A DNA stretch of 64,000 bases from Glandiceps talaboti (taxonomy: Eukaryota; Hemichordata; Enteropneusta; Spengelidae): positions 13,159,694 to 13,223,693 of the forward strand of contig NC_135552.1 of NCBI RefSeq assembly GCF_964340395.1. Direction: 5' to 3'. Positions 1-15,310 of the stretch are shown here, in pieces (positions within the stretch are counted from its first letter, which is position 1; every line of letters starts with the position of its first letter). The translations under genes were made by a program, and so were the position numbers. Below the pieces are notes generated by a model that was given only the letters and a program-made list of their open reading frames with translations, made no database searches and was not told where the DNA came from.

Positions 1-668
1 GTGGGTTAATATTATTATGCCGAAGAACAGTACCATCCGGAAGTACCAATTTGCCAGTTGTAACCATGTTTATGCATACCTATCCAACTCGGACACTAAT
101 ATATACAAAATGAGCGTACATCATGATGAAAGCGTTTAGTTTTTACTATAAATAAATGCGGATCGTTGAATATACAAGGCCATAGCACACTGTAGCCTGT
201 TTAAATCGAGGTCTTTGATTTTGCTAGAAACACTATAAAAGTAGTGGGGACACATTTGATTAACAAAGAAGATAAAAGAAGGAAATCGAGTAATGAAATA
301 GCATGGTCCCTGTATTATACCATACCACACCACACCACACCACACCACACCACACCACACCACGCCATACCATACCATGCATGTTGGAGTCTAATAGTAA
401 CTAAATCCGACTACACGTCCTTTCTATTCACACCCGTATTTATATCAATGTACACATGACATACGTATGTAAACATAACTGAAGGACACTTAACGCAAAA
501 TACTTGTTATGGGCGGAAACGCATGACCCAGATGCCTCAAATTCTTGGCAGATCATCGTATGAGCTAATTTCACGATATATATTATATAATACAGCCCAA
601 ACAAATATTTAAAGTTTATTACACATGCATGCATTATTTTGGCTACTTTCTAGAGATACATTGAAAGC
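1..668. other. Upstream flank, no gene recognised
   Basis: AT-rich DNA ahead of the first CS-domain exon. It holds a short (CCACA)n array at about 324-363. I see no coding region in it. A TATATA-rich stretch at about 575-592 lies 80-95 bases before the ATG at 669 and could be promoter DNA, but nothing confirms this. Confidence 0.5.
324..363. repeat. (CCACA)n microsatellite
   Basis: About eight copies of the pentamer CCACA in a row. Open frames across it on both strands are low-complexity translations, not genes. Confidence 0.9.
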
Positions 669-2676
669 ATGGCTGAAGGCAAAGAAGTCGATGAAGTTAT
701 TACAGATTTACGTAAGTATATCAAATAACTCAAGATGATAGATGGGAAAACATTTTCCGGGCCACACTCTATGACCTCAACAATTGTTGAACATCGACTG
801 TTTTGTTTCTAAGCATAGAAAATCAAAGGACAGACAACCGATTGCGTTGTTTTGGAGTTTTTAGGAGCAATGCACGGATTGTTATTTGTTAGCTATTCAC
901 TGGAATGATGTAAATAACCAGTATTGGGAGGGATATCAACTTGCAACAAAGTAACACATGATGTGATGACGTCATACCGAATTACGTCATTCAGATATGT
1001 GTATGTCACATCTAGATGCAAGGCGAGATCTATTTCAGTAAACACTAATGAAAGACTTCAGTGATCACAATGTCTCAAATTATCCCAAAACTAATTAGCC
1101 CTAAACATTGATTTTTGTTGTTGTTGAAATTTGATAAGATTAACTTAGCTGCACTCGTTTCTGATTAGGGACACCCTGGAAAGGAAAGTCATTTTCACAA
1201 ATGGTGCATCAGGCGACCCCTCGGGAATAGGGATATAGAATTGACAAACTTTGTTAGGCTAAGAAGATGTCTGCAGTGCACTGGAATGAAGCATTGTGGG
1301 AAATGAGCAATGCTAAGAGCGCCATGTCTGTTGAAACAATGGCAACACGATGCTGAGACTAGATGTGAGAACAAAAATGGAGCTCTTGACAGTGTTCATT
1401 AATCATAAAACCAGTCTCGCCTTTAGCCCTGTACCCCTTTAATACACAACGGTGCATTATTGTCTTCACACTAATTTTTGTGACTTTATCATTTTATTGC
1501 TGCAGGAATAAAAGAATCTGAAAACTTTGCTGATATATTCATAGAAGCACAATGTGAAGGCATATCATGGTGGAAAGTGAAAACAGGTGCTGTAAAAGTT
1601 AGAAAAACATTTGAAAAGAAGTAAGTTATGTTTGCTTGGTTGTCGCCCTGTATGTTTGCGCATGTTAATTGTAAAAAGTTCAAATATGTGGATGATGATA
1701 TTAATCATTTTTTGATAAAGAAACACGGTAAAACAGATAATTTATCATGTTCGCCAGGTGTATGAGGTGGATGCTGACAAATTGGTGTGGCTCAACACGC
1801 AACATCTTACAGATTTTACATGTACATGATGTAATGTGTAGTCGTTACGCTCGTGTTGGTTATCTCTCCAATAGTCGGCATGTCTGTGAGATACGTCGTG
1901 TCAGTTCCATTGCCCATCTCTTCCGTATAGCTAGCAGTGGTAGGGTGCCACAGCACGTCGTATCTTATGTACAATCTAGGTCCAACCTGGCATCACAGGA
2001 AAAGTATTCATGACATGACATTTACTCTCTTTTTTTTTACTGTTAGTTCCTTCGAAGTTACTATTGAAGTCAAGTCACGTGTTTATGGTCTGAAATACAA
2101 CGGCCAACAACTCTTTAAACCAATAGTGAGCAAGAAGTGCGAGGCAAAGGTAAATTATTTTTTTTCTATTGTACATTTTATAACGTACGAAGTGAACACA
2201 GTAAGACCATGGAAGGGGAACTGTGATCTATTGCTACAGTACACGCGAGCGAATGACGACAACACATTCAAATAAACTGTCGAAACAATTTGTGTTGTAG
2301 TTTCAGATCTAATACACGAGACTTTTGGGACATAAACCCATGTCTGTGATTCATGAAATCTTTCTAAACATTGAATTTGAAATAGTCATAGCGAGAAAAT
2401 GTTTCCAGCAATGCTAAAAACGATCGATCGACACATGCTTCCATCATAACATGCAAAGATTATCAATATCTGAGAAGTAGAAACAATAAGTTTGAATTGT
2501 AGCGATGTTTATTCTCTGGCGTACTATAAAATTTATATTTATTAATTGTTTCTATTTCTGTATGTTTTCGTTAGATTGGAGACGACAGCATCAAAGTTAT
2601 ACTACGGAAGGAACAGGCTGAGACTTGGCGTGAAGGTGGTTCTGGTCCGATCAGAGTTCTTTTAGAAGATGCGTAA
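669..2676 (+). CDS. CS-domain (p23/CacyBP-like) small protein, 4 exons
   Basis: I assembled this gene from splice signals. Coding exons are 669-711, 1506-1620, 2047-2149 and 2575-2676. All introns are GT-AG, with donors GTAAGT, GTAAGT and GTAAAT, and phases 1, 2 and 0. The exons total 363 bases, giving 120 residues and a TAA stop. The product has a short N-terminus, then a segment with ISWWKV, then a beta-rich part with SFEVTIEV and LFKPIV, then IKVILRK and a Trp five residues on (QAETW). That order matches CS domains, and the spacing is closest to CacyBP/SIP. CS domains in the known family bind partners such as Hsp90 or Siah1. Here the domain stands alone, without the helical regions of CacyBP, so a co-chaperone or adaptor role is inference. 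There is no signal peptide or membrane segment. A paralogue with the same phases lies at 20.5-24.4 kb. The exon model is strong; the family call is moderate. Confidence 0.72.
1889..1965. repeat. Short foldback (MITE-like) element, intron 2
   Basis: A 77-bp unit inside the second intron of the first CS gene. Its ends are inverted: AGATACGTCGTG at the left and CACGTCGTATCT at the right, matching at 11 of 12 positions. A related unit lies at 2723-2825. No coding capacity. Confidence 0.55.
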
Positions 2677-2722
2677 TAGATCTGATAGAGAGGACGGTTT
2701 GATTTTCTCATAGATACAGTAA

Positions 2723-2825
2723 CACTAGACTGTCAGATACGTCGTGTCGTTCTGCTGCCCTCATCGGCCTGAGAGGCATAGGCCGATGGGTGAGGGCGCC
2801 TCGACTACGGCGTATCTCACTAGTG
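2723..2825. repeat. Short foldback (MITE-like) element
   Basis: It begins CACTAG and ends CTAGTG. Next inside are AGATACGTCG and CGGCGTATCT, and the core arms GCCCTCATCGGCCT and AGGCCGATGGGTGAGGGC pair around a 9-base loop. It starts 47 bp after the stop codon of the CS gene. Its right half resembles 29559-29603 and 34569-34603, so this is a dispersed family. Confidence 0.6.
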
Positions 2826-2993
2826 ACACACACACATACACACATGGATGAAATGCCCATCGTAGGCTAGTTACTTTTTACCATGATTTAAAACTGTTGC
2901 CACATTAACTGACTACATGTCATTTTTATGTTGATATTGGCTTCCAATTGACAATAAAAGTCTCCTTGCATCGTATTTGAGTAAGCGTAAATT

Positions 2994-3057
<64 letters not shown>

Positions 3058-3061
3058 GAGT

Positions 3062-3110
<49 letters not shown>

Positions 3111-3116
3111 GGAGAA
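2994..3116. repeat. Compound microsatellite (GA)n(GACA)n(TG)n(GA)n
   Basis: Four simple-repeat blocks in succession: GA to about 3029, GACA to about 3054, TG to about 3086, then GA again. Open frames on both strands here are low-complexity artefacts. Confidence 0.95.
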
Positions 3117-4390
3117 AGACCGAGACACAGAGAGGCAGATAGACAAAGTGTTGAACTCGAGAGATGGCTATGGAAAGGCAGAGATAGACTGACTCGAGGA
3201 GACGTGGAAGGGAGGGAGGCAGGGGGAGAGATGGATGAGAGACAAATCCCATCATAATTTCGCCATTAATAGTCTACAAAAGAGTTGACTCCATTCTAGT
3301 TTCAGTTTCAAAATGACACCCACCTCCAACACCACCCAAAACACCTCACCCACCACACTTCTAGAGCTATTTTACGCCACAACAACAGACGGAAATTAAG
3401 AGGGACTTTCCGGTGGCAGATAAGCTTTTTCTCATTGACTGTTGCCTACGTAATCCTGTGGAACTAATATTTTCGATAATTATCTACTACTAGTAGGCCT
3501 AACGCCCCCAATTATGTTTGTGACCATTCACCAGAAGAAAAAATAAAACCCGTGATGATATAAAGTAAAAAAACAAACACAAACAGGATAAACGGTGCAA
3601 GTTATTGATAAATCGATTTACGCAGATACCATGGTTTATTAAGGCAGGAAGATTGATTAAGATTTCAATCATATGTACATAGGCAATGGTAAATATTCAT
3701 GAGCATTACCACACACTTATTACATGTATTACTGTACTCTGGAACGCAGTTTGATCCAGTTGTTGGGGTCCCATTGTTAGCACGCCCTCAAGCGGTCGAA
3801 ATTTAGTCTAGCTCAAATTTTGGACTGTTAGATAGTACAATGATAAGTACCTATATGAATTATCCGAACAAGGTGCAAGCGACAACATATCCATCTGTAT
3901 AAATGTATTACCCATATCCAGTAACCAAGATTGAAATTTCTGCGCCATATGATCAGGTTGTATAATTGTCATAGATCAAGTTTAACCATGGAAGTATTGC
4001 GGTCTGGTATAATACATCGTTCAAACCATCTATTCTGCCAAATATATGCTTATATATCGACATGAGAAATATCAAAAATGAAAAAAAAAAAACTTAATCA
4101 ATTGTCTGAAATTATATTTCAATATTAAAGCATAGCCATATTGATTGTTTATTTATCGAGTCAAAATCGGTTTCTAAATGTTATTCATTTTTTTTAAAGT
4201 TTGGTTTATTGTCAGCAGAATAACCTAGTTTCAGTACATTACCTTTCTGATTGCTTCACGTTGTAAGAATTAAAAAAAATGAATAATTACTATACTCTAT
4301 CATTTGTTGCGAATACTTCATTCTTCAAACTCGTTGTCCGCTCTCATCCTATAGGAACAATAAAATACGAAAAATAACGTGTTTTTGCAT
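3117..4390. other. Intergenic, nothing recognised
   Basis: Non-repetitive AT-rich sequence with no reading frame showing a domain or codon structure, and no splice-linked exons that I could find. Confidence 0.5.
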
Positions 4391-4503
4391 TGTTACATGA
4401 CCAATGTGGTTCTAGTGACCAGCTGCGAGCAACGTTTCGCTTGTTCAGATCGAAGTGGTTTGTCAAACCGTGGTAAGCAACTATAACTTTTGGTCATGTA
4501 ACA
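4391..4503. repeat. MITE with perfect 14-bp terminal inverted repeats
   Basis: A 113-bp unit that begins TGTTACATGACCAA and ends with the exact reverse complement, TTGGTCATGTAACA. It is too short to code for anything. I could not identify a target-site duplication with confidence. It fits a non-autonomous DNA transposon or foldback element. Confidence 0.65.
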
Positions 4504-5588
4504 AGAATTATACCATGCACAGGCCAAGATATTGACTTTGAACAGAAAATATGGAATATGTACCCTGATCTTTGCGTCACGAAAACCCGTGTCTACGTCA
4601 CTGGTTCCGTGGTGCTCGAAATATGAGTAACAACGACGGTTCCAAAGTAAAGCCTCATCGTTTTTCCCGATTTTTCACGAATTATGCTTTAGGACTTTAG
4701 ACCACTGGATGTGACCTCACTTCATTTATCCGGAAAATACTCGTGACCTAAATAAATGTTTTGCCACTACTCGACTAGCGACTCGTCGTGACAAGGCCCC
4801 TTAGATCACTTGTACTCCCTTGGCTGAAAGAAAACTATTGGGGAATAGTATCTAAGTTTTTTTATTGATGTTATTTACAGATTTCAAGAATGTGTCGATC
4901 AGTAAAAGATTTTACGTTTCACAGGAAAAGTCGGTGAAAAAACTTCTGAAGAGCTATTAATCTGACAACTCTTATTTCAACGGGTCCAAACGCCATCGAT
5001 GACGTATTCTTACTCAGTACATCGTAATTTTAACATTTTGCACACTTTTAAAAGTACAGTAAAGCCCTACTTAAATTTTAAGACAATACCACTGAGTAAT
5101 CACTTTTCTCTCTGACTCACTTATCACCATGATCTAAAGTGGGGGTAGAGAAAACTAAACTCAGCCTTAAAGTGGGGTCTTATCTGATGTCAACTTCTTA
5201 TTACCTGTCATCGACTTACAACTGTAATTTGTAGCTGATTCATGATTTATCATTAAACTCGTAAAATTAATGATGGTTAAGTTTAAAATATGAAAAATTA
5301 AAAATGATATACTTACTGCGCGTGCGTCATCCTAAAGCCTACCCATGCACGTGTATATAACATAGTAGTAATTGCATAGCCTGAGATCGGGCGAGATGAA
5401 CACAACGACTCCATTCTTGGCCAATGATACGCATCACTGGAAACCGTGTACATGAACAATACGTCTCATAAACACCACAAAACAAAACCAAAACACTTAC
5501 TTCCCCACATACAGGCGAATGCACCGTGTTATTTCATCTACACACTGAAGCTCGAATAAAAGAACAGGCTTATGAAGGACACAACAAG
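4504..5588. other. Intergenic, nothing recognised
   Basis: No supported coding exon, RNA gene or repeat family member seen. Confidence 0.5.
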
Positions 5589-5590
5589 TA

Positions 5591-5646
<56 letters not shown>

Positions 5647-5697
5647 GCAGCAGCAACAACAACAACAACAATAACAATAATAACAACAACAACAACG
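5589..5697. repeat. (AAC)n microsatellite
   Basis: Roughly 35 AAC-type triplets with AGC and AAT interruptions in the second half. The Val-rich frame on the minus strand across it is an artefact. Confidence 0.95.
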
Positions 5698-9720
<4,023 letters not shown>

Positions 9721-9722
<2 letters not shown>

Positions 9723-10271
9723 GGGATAAATAAAAGTAGAATGTTGAACTAAATGGTGGCGATTGACTCTCTATATCATGTATCACTGACTCTATATCTA
9801 AAAGACAGTGTGTGCGTTAGGAATGTGGTATTTACTTCTATTCTGGTATAATTTAATATATATTATATTGCTGAATTAATGGCCATCAATTCCGATGGAT
9901 AGGCTGGAAATGTATTTTAATATGCATTTTTACCAACAAGTTTATTGAAATATCTACTATGTTGGTCTTGAATGGTTGGCCAGTCTTCATGTGGCAGTGA
10001 TATATTCCGTCGTTCTAAGACCTTACTGTGTATGATGTATAAGATGTCTAACCAGATTATAGATAAATTGAAAGTGATTCCGGTATCCAGATTAGGTTCA
10101 ATGGCCGTATATGGTTTTAATACCTCATGGTCATATGATATAAACTTAATTCTCGCACCGACGGATGTATTTTTGCGTACATAGCACGTCTACTGTAACA
10201 TTACAGCTACACATCTCATGTAGTTCAGATATTTACATCCGGGACTTACATCTCGTTTTTTTAATTTACAG
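9721..10271. other. Presumed promoter/5' intron region of first aerolysin-like gene
   Basis: No coding region. The 3' end is a plausible splice acceptor (TTTACAG, ending at 10271), which would start the coding exon 35 bases before the ATG. By analogy with the other three family members a noncoding first exon should lie upstream, but I could not place it. TATATAAAC-like sequence near 10136 is a weak candidate only. Confidence 0.35.
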
Positions 10272-10306
10272 ACAAGGATCTATTTGAAGTAAAAAGTGAG
10301 TAAGCC

Positions 10307-11131
10307 ATGGCAGACAACAATAAACCCGTGTCAAAGGTCATTCAGAATATTGATGAAACTATCAGGAAATGGGCGATAAAAGGCAAAGACAACCCAGAGA
10401 AATATGTCGTCGAAATCACAAGGAACAGTCTCGAGTTTATCCAAGTCGGTGAAATCAAATATACACCAGTAAGAAAGATGGTTCCGAGTCCCGACGACCC
10501 GAACGAACTCGTGCCGAGTGACGACGGTGGAGAAGCGGCAGAGGTGAAGCCAGATCAAAACTCACGTACAGTTCATACGACATCGTTTGTTAACAGTACT
10601 TCGTTAGATGAACCACAGCGGCATCATTTTAGAGTAGAAAGAAGTTCTGTATCACACTACAGTTGGGCGATGACTAGTGGACATACATTCAGCGCTCGAG
10701 CAGGAATATCGCTGTCTCCGCCCTACAGTTGTGTGGAGGCCGGAGTGGAGTTCGGAAAAACGACCGAGGAATCGACGAGTGAGGTGAACGCTACAGAAAA
10801 AATTCGCACCAATGTTATCGAGTCTGACGTTCTCGTACCAAGGGGGAAAAGGGTGAACGTTAATCTTAACATCGTAGAAGAAGACTACATTGCAAAGTAC
10901 GAGGTCGAGTACCGCATACAAGGGAGGGTTTACTGTGTTGTCAAGAAGGGAGACAAATACGACGGTGACCGAGATGGCGAAGCACAAGACATCTTCAAGA
11001 GCATGGATGGGTTTGAAGTATTTCCACAAACAAAGAAACGGAAAGGATATGCTAAGTTCGTGAACAAGGGTATATTCATGTCGAAAAGGGAACTAAAACA
11101 AGAACTGGAACTGAAGGACGAGGACCTCTAA
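10307..11131 (+). CDS. Aerolysin/ETX-MTX2-like protein, copy 1
   Basis: A 274-residue coding region in one exon. ATG 10307 starts M-A-D, as in the three paralogues, and lies 36 bases after a TTTACAG acceptor. Residues about 1-75 form a mixed helix and strand head. The middle is rich in alternating Ser/Thr strands: HTTSFVNSTS, then HYSWAMTSGHTFSARAGIS, then a Cys (YSCVEA), then VPRGKRVNV and YRIQG. That order (FxNxTs, the Ser/Thr strand pair, VP-x-x-K-x-V-x-V, G) is the pattern of the ETX/MTX2 and aerolysin pore-forming fold, whose known members assemble as beta-barrels in membranes. No signal peptide, so it is cytosolic or released by another route. It is the most divergent of the four copies and has an acidic insert at about 62-84. 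A poly(A) signal follows at 11157-11162. The fold call is inference from pattern; activity and target are unknown. Confidence 0.72.
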   Translation: MADNNKPVSKVIQNIDETIRKWAIKGKDNPEKYVVEITRNSLEFIQVGEIKYTPVRKMVPSPDDPNELVPSDDGGEAAEVKPDQNSRTVHTTSFVNSTSLDEPQRHHFRVERSSVSHYSWAMTSGHTFSARAGISLSPPYSCVEAGVEFGKTTEESTSEVNATEKIRTNVIESDVLVPRGKRVNVNLNIVEEDYIAKYEVEYRIQGRVYCVVKKGDKYDGDRDGEAQDIFKSMDGFEVFPQTKKRKGYAKFVNKGIFMSKRELKQELELKDEDL

Positions 11132-11156
11132 CGTCGACTTAAGCTTCAAATGTGGA

Positions 11157-11162
11157 AATAAA
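11157..11162 (+). terminator. Poly(A) signal AATAAA
   Basis: AATAAA 26 bases after the stop codon of the aerolysin-like gene at 10307-11131. Confidence 0.6.
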
Positions 11163-11237
11163 TCATCAAAATAAAACTAGGACTTTGGATCAAAAGCAGA
11201 ATTTAAGTCTCGAAGTGACGCCAGTATGGTGCTTGTC

Positions 11238-11238
<1 letters not shown>

Positions 11239-11291
<53 letters not shown>

Positions 11292-11329
11292 AATAATAAT
11301 AATAATAATAATTACAACACAGATAGAAC

Positions 11330-11385
<56 letters not shown>
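11239..11385. repeat. Compound microsatellite (AAC)n(AAT)n(GACA)n
   Basis: AAC to about 11290, AAT to about 11312, a short spacer, then about 13 GACA units from 11332. It lies just 3' of the aerolysin-like gene. Confidence 0.95.
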
Positions 11386-11386
<1 letters not shown>

Positions 11387-12736
11387 TGCTAGCCAGTTGA
11401 CCTGAAGCATAACATCTTGTAAATTTACAAAACTCTTGCTATATTTTATCGTCTGGAGCAAAAAAAACTATCTGAACTAGTTTTAGGTAATCAGCACCCA
11501 TTAAAACGTTAAAATTATCATGTCCAAACAATAAAGTGCCAGACGATAAAGTAAGCTGTACTAGTAATATTTATTGTCGCGCCAGGGGATGTTCTGTTTC
11601 GTTCTATTTCAAGTGGGAATGACAGAGACTGGTAGTAGGAGTAGTAGTAGTAGTAGTAGTACTAGAACCGCGTTGCATGCATGCCCCATTACATGTCCCT
11701 ACTGAAATAGCCGTGCTGACACAATGATCACCAAGGCAACCCAATCTCAAATGTAACGCTATACGATTAGTATAGCCAGGAATTTAAAAAGGTGTGTGAA
11801 TGAATTGATCAACACACAAATTGTAAAAATTGCAATGTTACATTTGATAGATTGTGTTGGGTGGATAACCCCCCCCCCCCAAAAAAAAAAAAATAAAAAA
11901 ATAAAAAAAATAAAAAAAAATCGAAAGAGAAATGCAATGGGAAAAGATCTCTAGAGTGATGACGTAGGAAGTGAAATAGACAACAAGCTATTAATTCTGT
12001 AATAAATGAAATGTGCATGTAGAATCAAGCAGTTTATCAGTAAAGTTTGACTTCGTCAGTTAAATGTCATATGACTAGTCGATTTAATGACAGAACAAAT
12101 AAATTAATTACATGATATAAATACCGAGTGGTGTTTTATCACTCAAAGCTTCATCAAAGTGTATACCAAGTGTAGACGATAGCTGACCATATAAATTGGG
12201 CTTCCAATGCAAAGAGGGCGCTCTAACATAGCGAACGCTATGACAGAGTTAACATGGTGCTTTTTACTGGTGAGGTGTGACAACCATCAATATCGGTGTT
12301 TTGGGATTTTAGGCAGGGCGTTCAATTATGATGAGAGTATTTACACAAATGATAACTGTCCCATCATTGAAAACTCGTCATTTCCTACTTTTTATGCCAC
12401 ACTGTAATGTAACTTTATTTTAGTTTTTTATAGGGATAACAATTGTAATAAACAGCCATTGTAAAAAAAGTTTCAGAGAGATGTGGTATAAGAAAGAGCG
12501 TGAGTGAGTGAGTGAGTGAGTGAGTTGGGGAGGGGTGGGGCAGATAATGACAAAATAAGAGGAAAAGGAAACTTTAAGGAGCAATAAGAGAGAATAAGAA
12601 AATGGGATAAAAGATAAAAAAATGTGATACAGACGTAGACAGAGACTTGAGTGATATTGACAACGAGAAAGATCTTCTGAGAGAATCAACACACGATTTT
12701 ACGCTCAATTTACATCTATCTGGTAATAATGCAACG
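11386..12736. other. Intergenic with small repeats
   Basis: Holds (AGT)n at about 11635-11661, a C10/A13 homopolymer junction near 11870-11892 and (GAGT)n at about 12500-12525. A TATAAATA string at 12116-12123 could be a promoter element, but no gene can be tied to it. The 68-codon frame 12647-12853 overlaps the hairpin below and is not called. Confidence 0.45.
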
Positions 12737-12901
12737 GGCGAGTTCAGGATAAAAGCCGTTGGCGATCACTTAGCTAGAATGTCCTCGGCGTTGGAGTTGC
12801 TATACAGTTATAACTGTGCAAGTTCTCGTAGCAGTACAGCTCCAGCGCCGTGAACATTCAAGCTAACAGATATCAAACGCGGCTTTTATTCTGAACTCGC
12901 C
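12737..12901 (+). ncRNA. Long imperfect hairpin, candidate structured RNA or foldback
   Basis: The left arm begins GGCGAGTTCAGGATAAAAGC at 12737. The right arm is its imperfect reverse complement and ends CTGAACTCGCC at 12901. A second paired block joins CGGCGTTGGAGTTG with CAGCTCCAGCGCCG. The arms are about 65-70 bases around a loop of about 25. At least three of the differences would be G-U pairs in a plus-strand RNA but A-C mismatches on the minus strand, which favours an RNA on the plus strand. It could be a microRNA-like precursor or a decayed foldback transposon. No neighbour shows the function. Confidence 0.45.
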
Positions 12902-13399
12902 TAGTGTGTACGCTACATAACAGAACATTGAAATACCATAATACATGTAACCTTATCTTACGCCAGGGAATACTATTTATAAGATGCTTGATAATTAATA
13001 TCGTTATTGCATGTCATCATTTCTTTGATCACGTTTGTTAGAACACACAACTTATATTGAATAAATACGTATTCTGATATTTGATACAGAAAACAATCTC
13101 AGAAGGTAAAAGCATTTGGTTCTCATCGTTGATGGCAACCCAATTTACTTTAAAATCATGAATTTAATTTACTCTACACAAACAAACAAACAAACAAACA
13201 AACAATCAATCAATCAAACAAATAAAATTAAATGAAACGTTTCTTTTTGACATTTTAGACTTTAGAATGCTATAAAATGCTCTTATCGTTTTATGATGAC
13301 ATATCATAAAGCAATCGGGTAGAAAGTGAAACATTAGTAATCGCGGAGTTTATTTTTTTGGGAGTCTTGTACGACGTCTTTGATATGCAACATTCAGTG
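12902..13399. other. Intergenic, nothing recognised
   Basis: AT-rich, with a short (AAAC)n/(AATC)n array at about 13180-13215. No gene seen. Confidence 0.5.
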
Positions 13400-13726
13400 T
13401 AGAGAACCTTAGCGCTATAGCTTGTACCTTGTACCTTGTAGTCTTCACTTCCAAAATTGGTCCACCAGAGACTATAACTGGAATCTAAGGTTCTGACGAG
13501 TGTGGTGATGGGCGTTTAGCTGGACCTTGTGGGGTGCTAGTTTCTTTTGAATGTTGGATTTGAATGTTTCACAAGATTGATTGTCAACAGTACTTTGTGG
13601 TAAGCTGTTCCATAATGTCGTGGCTTCCGGAAAAAAGGAATGGATGAAGGGGGTTGATGTGTAGTGGTATGGTGTAAGAATGGAGAGGCAGACGTTCCCA
13701 CCCTTGTACGGCTGCTCATGATTCAA
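13400..13726 (-). mobile_element. LINE 3' fragment (C-terminus of reverse transcriptase ORF)
   Basis: The minus-strand frame 13726-13472 encodes SFFPEATTLWNSLPQ followed by FKSNIQKKL. This is the characteristic C-terminal motif of non-LTR retrotransposon ORF2 proteins of the jockey/CR1/L2 type (FFP, about four residues, LWNSLP, then FK). The catalytic reverse transcriptase domain is absent, so this is a 5'-truncated copy. A tandem TACAAGGTACAAGG lies 3' of the stop on the minus strand, at about 13423-13440, and may be the LINE tail. Confidence 0.65.
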
Positions 13727-14305
13727 ATGGAAATTGACTTCACGGAACCAACCGAAAGAAATGTCATCAGAATTGAGTGGGGGTATGACGTGAGCTGTCC
13801 GTAACTAGTGTTACCTGTTATTGATTGATTGGTAGCAATCTCCTCTATTTTTAAAGCGCTAAGCTAATCAGAATTACTTTTCCTTGTTCACTGTAAATTA
13901 TCACATCTCCTTTTAATGGTAATTTATAGCTTGACAAATGACAGTTGGTATCTAGGTGCTGATGTGGTTGTCTAATTGAACGGCAACGATGATTCCAAAT
14001 CGATGCTAGTTCTGTGGTCGCACATCTTGAGTAGTTTACAGACGGAAAAGGTTAGACTTGCTCATGTTGCCGGGATTTTTCACGATAATTTTATTTTTTC
14101 AAACAAAGCTGTTTTCTTTTGTAAATGATAACCTGGGTGAGTGATGGACTATTACTTTACTAGTAACTGGGGAAAACAAGTTGAGGACAAGATTCTCCAT
14201 TAAAACCAAACTTAAAAGAATGAAGTGAGGATTATGAATCTTTTTTTCAAAGGGACTGGTGGCAGTCTAACGAACGGATTGAAGTCAGCTTTATTTGCAA
14301 TATTC

Positions 14306-14310
<5 letters not shown>
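13727..14310. other. Intergenic, nothing recognised
   Basis: No gene or clear repeat seen between the LINE fragment and the (CT)n array. Confidence 0.45.

Positions 14311-14393
<83 letters not shown>
14311..14393. repeat. (CT)n microsatellite
   Basis: About 41 CT units, seven bases from the left LTR of element 1. Confidence 0.97.
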
Positions 14394-14396
<3 letters not shown>

Positions 14397-14400
14397 GTAT

Positions 14401-15091
14401 TGTTACGAGTCACAAATCTAAAATATATCCATTTAGGACATTTTGGTAAATTTTCATTATGTACTCTAAATTGAAGTCAAAAAGCATTTAAACTTTGTAC
14501 ATACATGATACAGTGACATTCCGTTGCGTAACAACATAGGTCTTTGACATCTCTACATGGGGTGTTCCTGAATTGTTTGTACCAGGTACAATTGAACTGT
14601 CAACAAGTTTTATTATGACATGACTATTTTATGGTCTTTGAGATATGAACTTGTATAACTAATCTAGGGAAGGTGATTGGATATTAGATCTCAGATGATG
14701 TCTTTCATCATAGACTTAAGAATACGTCATACTCTAAGAATAGAGAATTTGAGTAAACTTGGAAATGTATTTAAGTTGGGTTTTTAGCCCAGCTCGAGAG
14801 GAGAGGCGGGGACGGAGATTGGTCATGTAATAAAATCAACCAAGTGGTTAGCTTGGCGTTCGTTGAACCAGATACGTATGTTTCGTTGTGAGTTCTACTC
14901 AACACAATCCAAGTCGGTACGGTACCTCGTAGAAGAGATGGTTTGAGAAGAAACTAGTTGGTCGGCTAATTCAACGTTATAGTCTTAAATGGAACAGACT
15001 GACGATTGGAACAGCAGTGCGAGTGAGTACTTCCCCGTTTGAACATTTCAATATCGATAAACTGCACAGTAAGCCGATCAACAGCGTTTCA
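14401..15091 (+). repeat. 5' LTR of element 1 (691 bp)
   Basis: Starts TGTTACGAGTCACAAA and ends GCGTTTCA. It matches the right copy over its whole length as far as I can compare by eye. Confidence 0.95.
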
Positions 15092-15092
15092 A

Positions 15093-15109
15093 TGGTGGGG
15101 TAAATCCGG
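15093..15109 (+). promoter_or_regulatory. Primer-binding site of element 1
   Basis: TGGTGGGGTAAATCCGG lies one base after the LTR. TGG is the complement of a tRNA 3' CCA end, and the rest would pair with a tRNA acceptor and T-arm. I do not assign the tRNA species. Confidence 0.65.
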
Positions 15110-15310
15110 GGCTTGGCCAAGTATCTGGTTCTAGAACTGACATTGTATTCTCCGAAACTAATGAACTCCGAAATGAACGATTGACACTAAAGTTATACAC
15201 TAACAGTTGTATGATTGAACTTGATGGACCGCACCCAGTATGTTCATTTGCCGTAACTATATGGACACTGATGTATTAATGATTAACGCTTTTTCAACTT
15301 ACAACACATA

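Noticed and set aside
2913-3257. Ser/Leu-rich and Arg/Glu-rich frames around 3 kb, and similar ones at 9.5, 14.3, 23.2, 27.0 and 32.1 kb
   Set aside because: These are translations of GA, CT, TG and GACA microsatellites, open on both strands because of base composition.
12647-12853. 68-codon frame over the 12.7-kb hairpin
   Set aside because: It is explained by the inverted-repeat sequence itself, has no recognisable domain, and its stop lies inside the hairpin arm.
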